DNA from: Sodalis-like endosymbiont of Proechinophthirus fluctus
GTDB taxonomy: Bacteria > Pseudomonadota > Gammaproteobacteria > Enterobacterales > Enterobacteriaceae
Length of the DNA: 8,797 nucleotides
Assembly (NCBI RefSeq): GCF_001602625.1
Contig: NZ_LECR01000046.1
Span: forward strand, 59,477-68,273
Reading direction: 5' to 3'
A program made the translations under genes and the position numbers. The notes beneath the pieces are model-generated. The model was not told the origin of the DNA, did not search any database, and saw only the letters and a list, made by a program, of their open reading frames with translations. Position 1 is the stretch's first letter. Each line of letters opens with the position of its first letter. Positions 7,125 through 8,797 of the stretch are shown here, piece by piece.

Positions 7125-7705
7125 GTTAAAAGGCGGGTATTACGCCAAAAGCGGTAAACGATGCCTGCCGGAGAATAAGGCCGCTCGGCGGAAGCCTATG
7201 CCCGCCCACGATAGTGTTCGTGTAAAAGAATGCCGCCAGCGGCAAGATATCGTCCCCAATCGGCAGTAGCAGCACATGAAAAGCCCGCGGGCGGTGGGAG
7301 GGATCACAGGGTCCTCGACGGCTGTCGGCACTAGAAAACTGCGCCAACAGCGCAGTATACTTTTGCCCCGTGCTGATTTGAGACCCGTATCATGACGGTG
7401 ACTACACCTTGACCATGCGGCTACGGGACCGTCTTTTGCTGAGCACTGTCGATTCCGCATACAGAATATAACCTACAAAAACCAGATTGGATAGAATCAC
7501 CGTTTTCCATCCCAAATGAGCGATGGTCCTGCCGCTAGTGCTGGCCAGGCTAAGCCCGCCGATAATGGAAAATATCACTAAGCTTGAGACTGCCGGGCGC
7601 CCGAAATCTGTGGTGCTAGCAAAGGTCGTTATAATAACGACCATGGTTTTCCCGATAACGTTGCGTCCCCATGGGTTGCAACTTGCTGATGACTTTTATT
7701 TTCAT
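7125..7705 (-). pseudogene. MFS transporter, internally or 5'-deleted
   Basis: These are remains of a major facilitator superfamily permease or exporter in the inner membrane. The best block reads GKTMVVIITTFASTT then VSSLVIFSIIGGLSLASTSG and RTIAHLGWKTVILSNLVFVG, YILYAES. That is a transmembrane helix, a cytoplasmic loop like MFS motif A (G..a...GwK.v) and a further helix. After TAG near 7402 and frame changes come HVLLLPIGDDILPLAAFFYT and NTIVGG, then SGLILRQASFTAFGVIPAF, resembling the 'SG...t.Q..G.a.Gvav.g' helix near the C-terminus. A possible start is ATG 7705–7703, without a clear ribosome site. About 580 bp remain against the usual 1.2–1.5 kb, so roughly half is missing. Whether the N-terminal or middle part was lost is unclear. 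Uptake and export are equally possible. Confidence 0.62.
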
Positions 7706-7751
7706 GTCTTATGTTTCATTATGTTAGTCAGGCGACGCTCCAGTGTGAGGA

Positions 7752-8631
7752 CTATTTCTGTGTGAGGATCTGACTGGCATATCTCAAATGCGGCAGACCG
7801 AGCATCGCTTCTGCGTCGGTAGTAATTCCGTGGACTTTATCCAGCATTGACATCACGTGCTGCGCGTGTGCGCGGCACGTCTCGTTGATGGTAAAAAACC
7901 TTAGTTTGATGGGGTTGACTTTGCGCGGGATGAATGGCGATCTTGCCACTGAATCCCTGTTTGCGCGCCTATAAGATCTTACATTGCAGCAGCGACTAGC
8001 GACTACTAGTTTAGGAAGAGATAGGGGAATTAATTGGCACGCAGCCACAGCGCCTGGCGTTCAGGCAAATTTCCGCTTTGATGGGCCGCAATTGCTGAGC
8101 AGCGCGCTGCGGATTGAGCACCATCTCGACGGAAAAATCGACGGCGTAGAAGATGATGCTGGCAAGACAGACAGGGGCGTGGAGGAGATACACTGGCGTA
8201 GCTTGAAATAGCTATCAATGGCTTTGATGACGGCGAAAATGTGACTGTTAGGAAAAATGGCGCTAACCACCGACACGTCTCGCACGAGCTGCGCTTATGG
8301 GAAGGATGATAGTGTCGGCAGCAACCTAAATTCAGTGAGATAAAGCACATCCCGCGGCCCTTCAAGCGCAGCGAGGTGATTGATCATAACGGCGACCGAT
8401 ATGGGTGCCACTGAAAAAGCTGCTTTCAGGCTGGCGCTGGCGATTGCTTTTTCCCTAGTGGCACGGTATCTTCAAAATAAAAATGAATGACATCCACCGC
8501 ATAGTACTTAACATTATTCAACCAGTTTTCTTTCAAAAATAATGCGCATAACCAGCTTCTCAATTTTATTGCTACTGCCAATCTCTGTAAGACACATAAT
8601 AAAAATAACTAAATTTTATGATATTAATCAT
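7752..8631 (-). pseudogene. CitE/HpcH-type C-C lyase (CoA-ester lyase family), frameshifted
   Basis: This encoded a TIM-barrel lyase of the HpcH/HpaI-CitE superfamily, which cleave or form bonds between acyl-CoA (or pyruvate) and oxo-acids with a Mg ion. A likely start is ATG 8631–8629 (MINIIKFSYFYYV); the span of about 293 codons fits CitE-like proteins. Joined frames give GSSNKIEKL, AVDVIHFYFEDTVPL (family 'D...DLEDAV', Mg/Arg site region), REKAIASASLKAAFS, HLAALEGPRDVLYLTEF, ADTIILP with ISAAR, IFAVIKAIDSYFKLRQC (family 'ALIET..G', the Glu replaced by Lys), YAVDFSVEMVLNPQR (family 'FG..DFS.D.G'), EICLNARRCG and KQGFSGKIAIHPAQ (family 'G..GK..IHP.QV'). The C-terminus is HAQHVMSMLDKVHGI, MLGLPHLRYASQIL, ending at TAG 7754–7752. 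At least five frameshifts and TAA/TAG stops inactivate it. It is the first gene of the four-gene minus-strand group. Confidence 0.82.
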
Positions 8632-8757
8632 TAATTAAATACTCTCTCTAAGAGTAGAATCTACTGAGTTACGTGATCAGGAGTACGCCTACGAAATATA
8701 TAATAATAGAAAGTATTATACGTCATCAAAAAATTAAATATTGAATGGAAAGATTAG

Positions 8758-8797
<40 letters not shown>

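Noticed and set aside
7523..8211. Plus-strand open frames of 75–80 residues opposite the transporter and lyase relics
   Set aside because: They carry no family motif, while the opposite strand shows clear MFS and CitE patterns; they are antisense shadows.

Overview
The window looks like a stretch of gene graveyard from an enterobacterial genome in advanced decay, of the kind found in recently host-restricted insect symbionts such as Sodalis-allied lineages. That lineage guess is an inference from gene content and decay style; no diagnostic marker gene is present. I find no intact gene of normal length. Each recognisable gene is broken by several in-frame stops, frameshifts (often in short homopolymers) or deletions, and the family of each had to be read by joining frames.

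Layout. (1) 1–690, plus strand: a decayed ISL3-family transposase whose 5' end lies outside the window. (2) 914–1608, minus strand: a PAS + LuxR-type HTH regulator. (3) 1609–2135: an AT-rich divergent intergenic stretch with nothing recognisable. (4) 2136–3092, plus strand: a relic that reads like an aerolysin-type beta-pore-forming toxin. (5) 4088→3179, minus strand: a two-gene unit of a small membrane protein followed by an ECF-type sigma factor, preceded by two inverted repeats (4134–4167 and 4180–4205). (6) 4206–5821: mostly unidentifiable, with a possible minus-strand protein ghost at 4570–5125 and a GC-rich 13-bp tandem duplication at 5383–5408. (7) 8631→5822, minus strand: four collinear relics in the order CitE/HpcH-type lyase, MFS transporter, ornithine-cyclodeaminase family protein and AMP-binding ligase. 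The last three have lost large blocks, so their remains abut one another. (8) 8632–8797: AT-rich sequence ending in a ten-unit AAAT microsatellite that runs to the window edge.

Base composition is split. The first ~3.1 kb and the last ~0.25 kb are clearly AT-rich, whereas 3.2–8.5 kb is near balanced and locally GC-rich. This suggests horizontally acquired material (IS, regulator, toxin) next to older chromosomal cargo.

How the genes may have worked together, before decay: a PAS-LuxR sensor divergent from a toxin gene, an alternative sigma factor with a small membrane partner under a palindromic operator, and a four-gene operon for making, breaking down or exporting a small molecule. None is likely to function now. 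The most interesting items are the toxin relic with its divergent regulator, and the sigma/membrane-protein unit with its paired inverted repeats.
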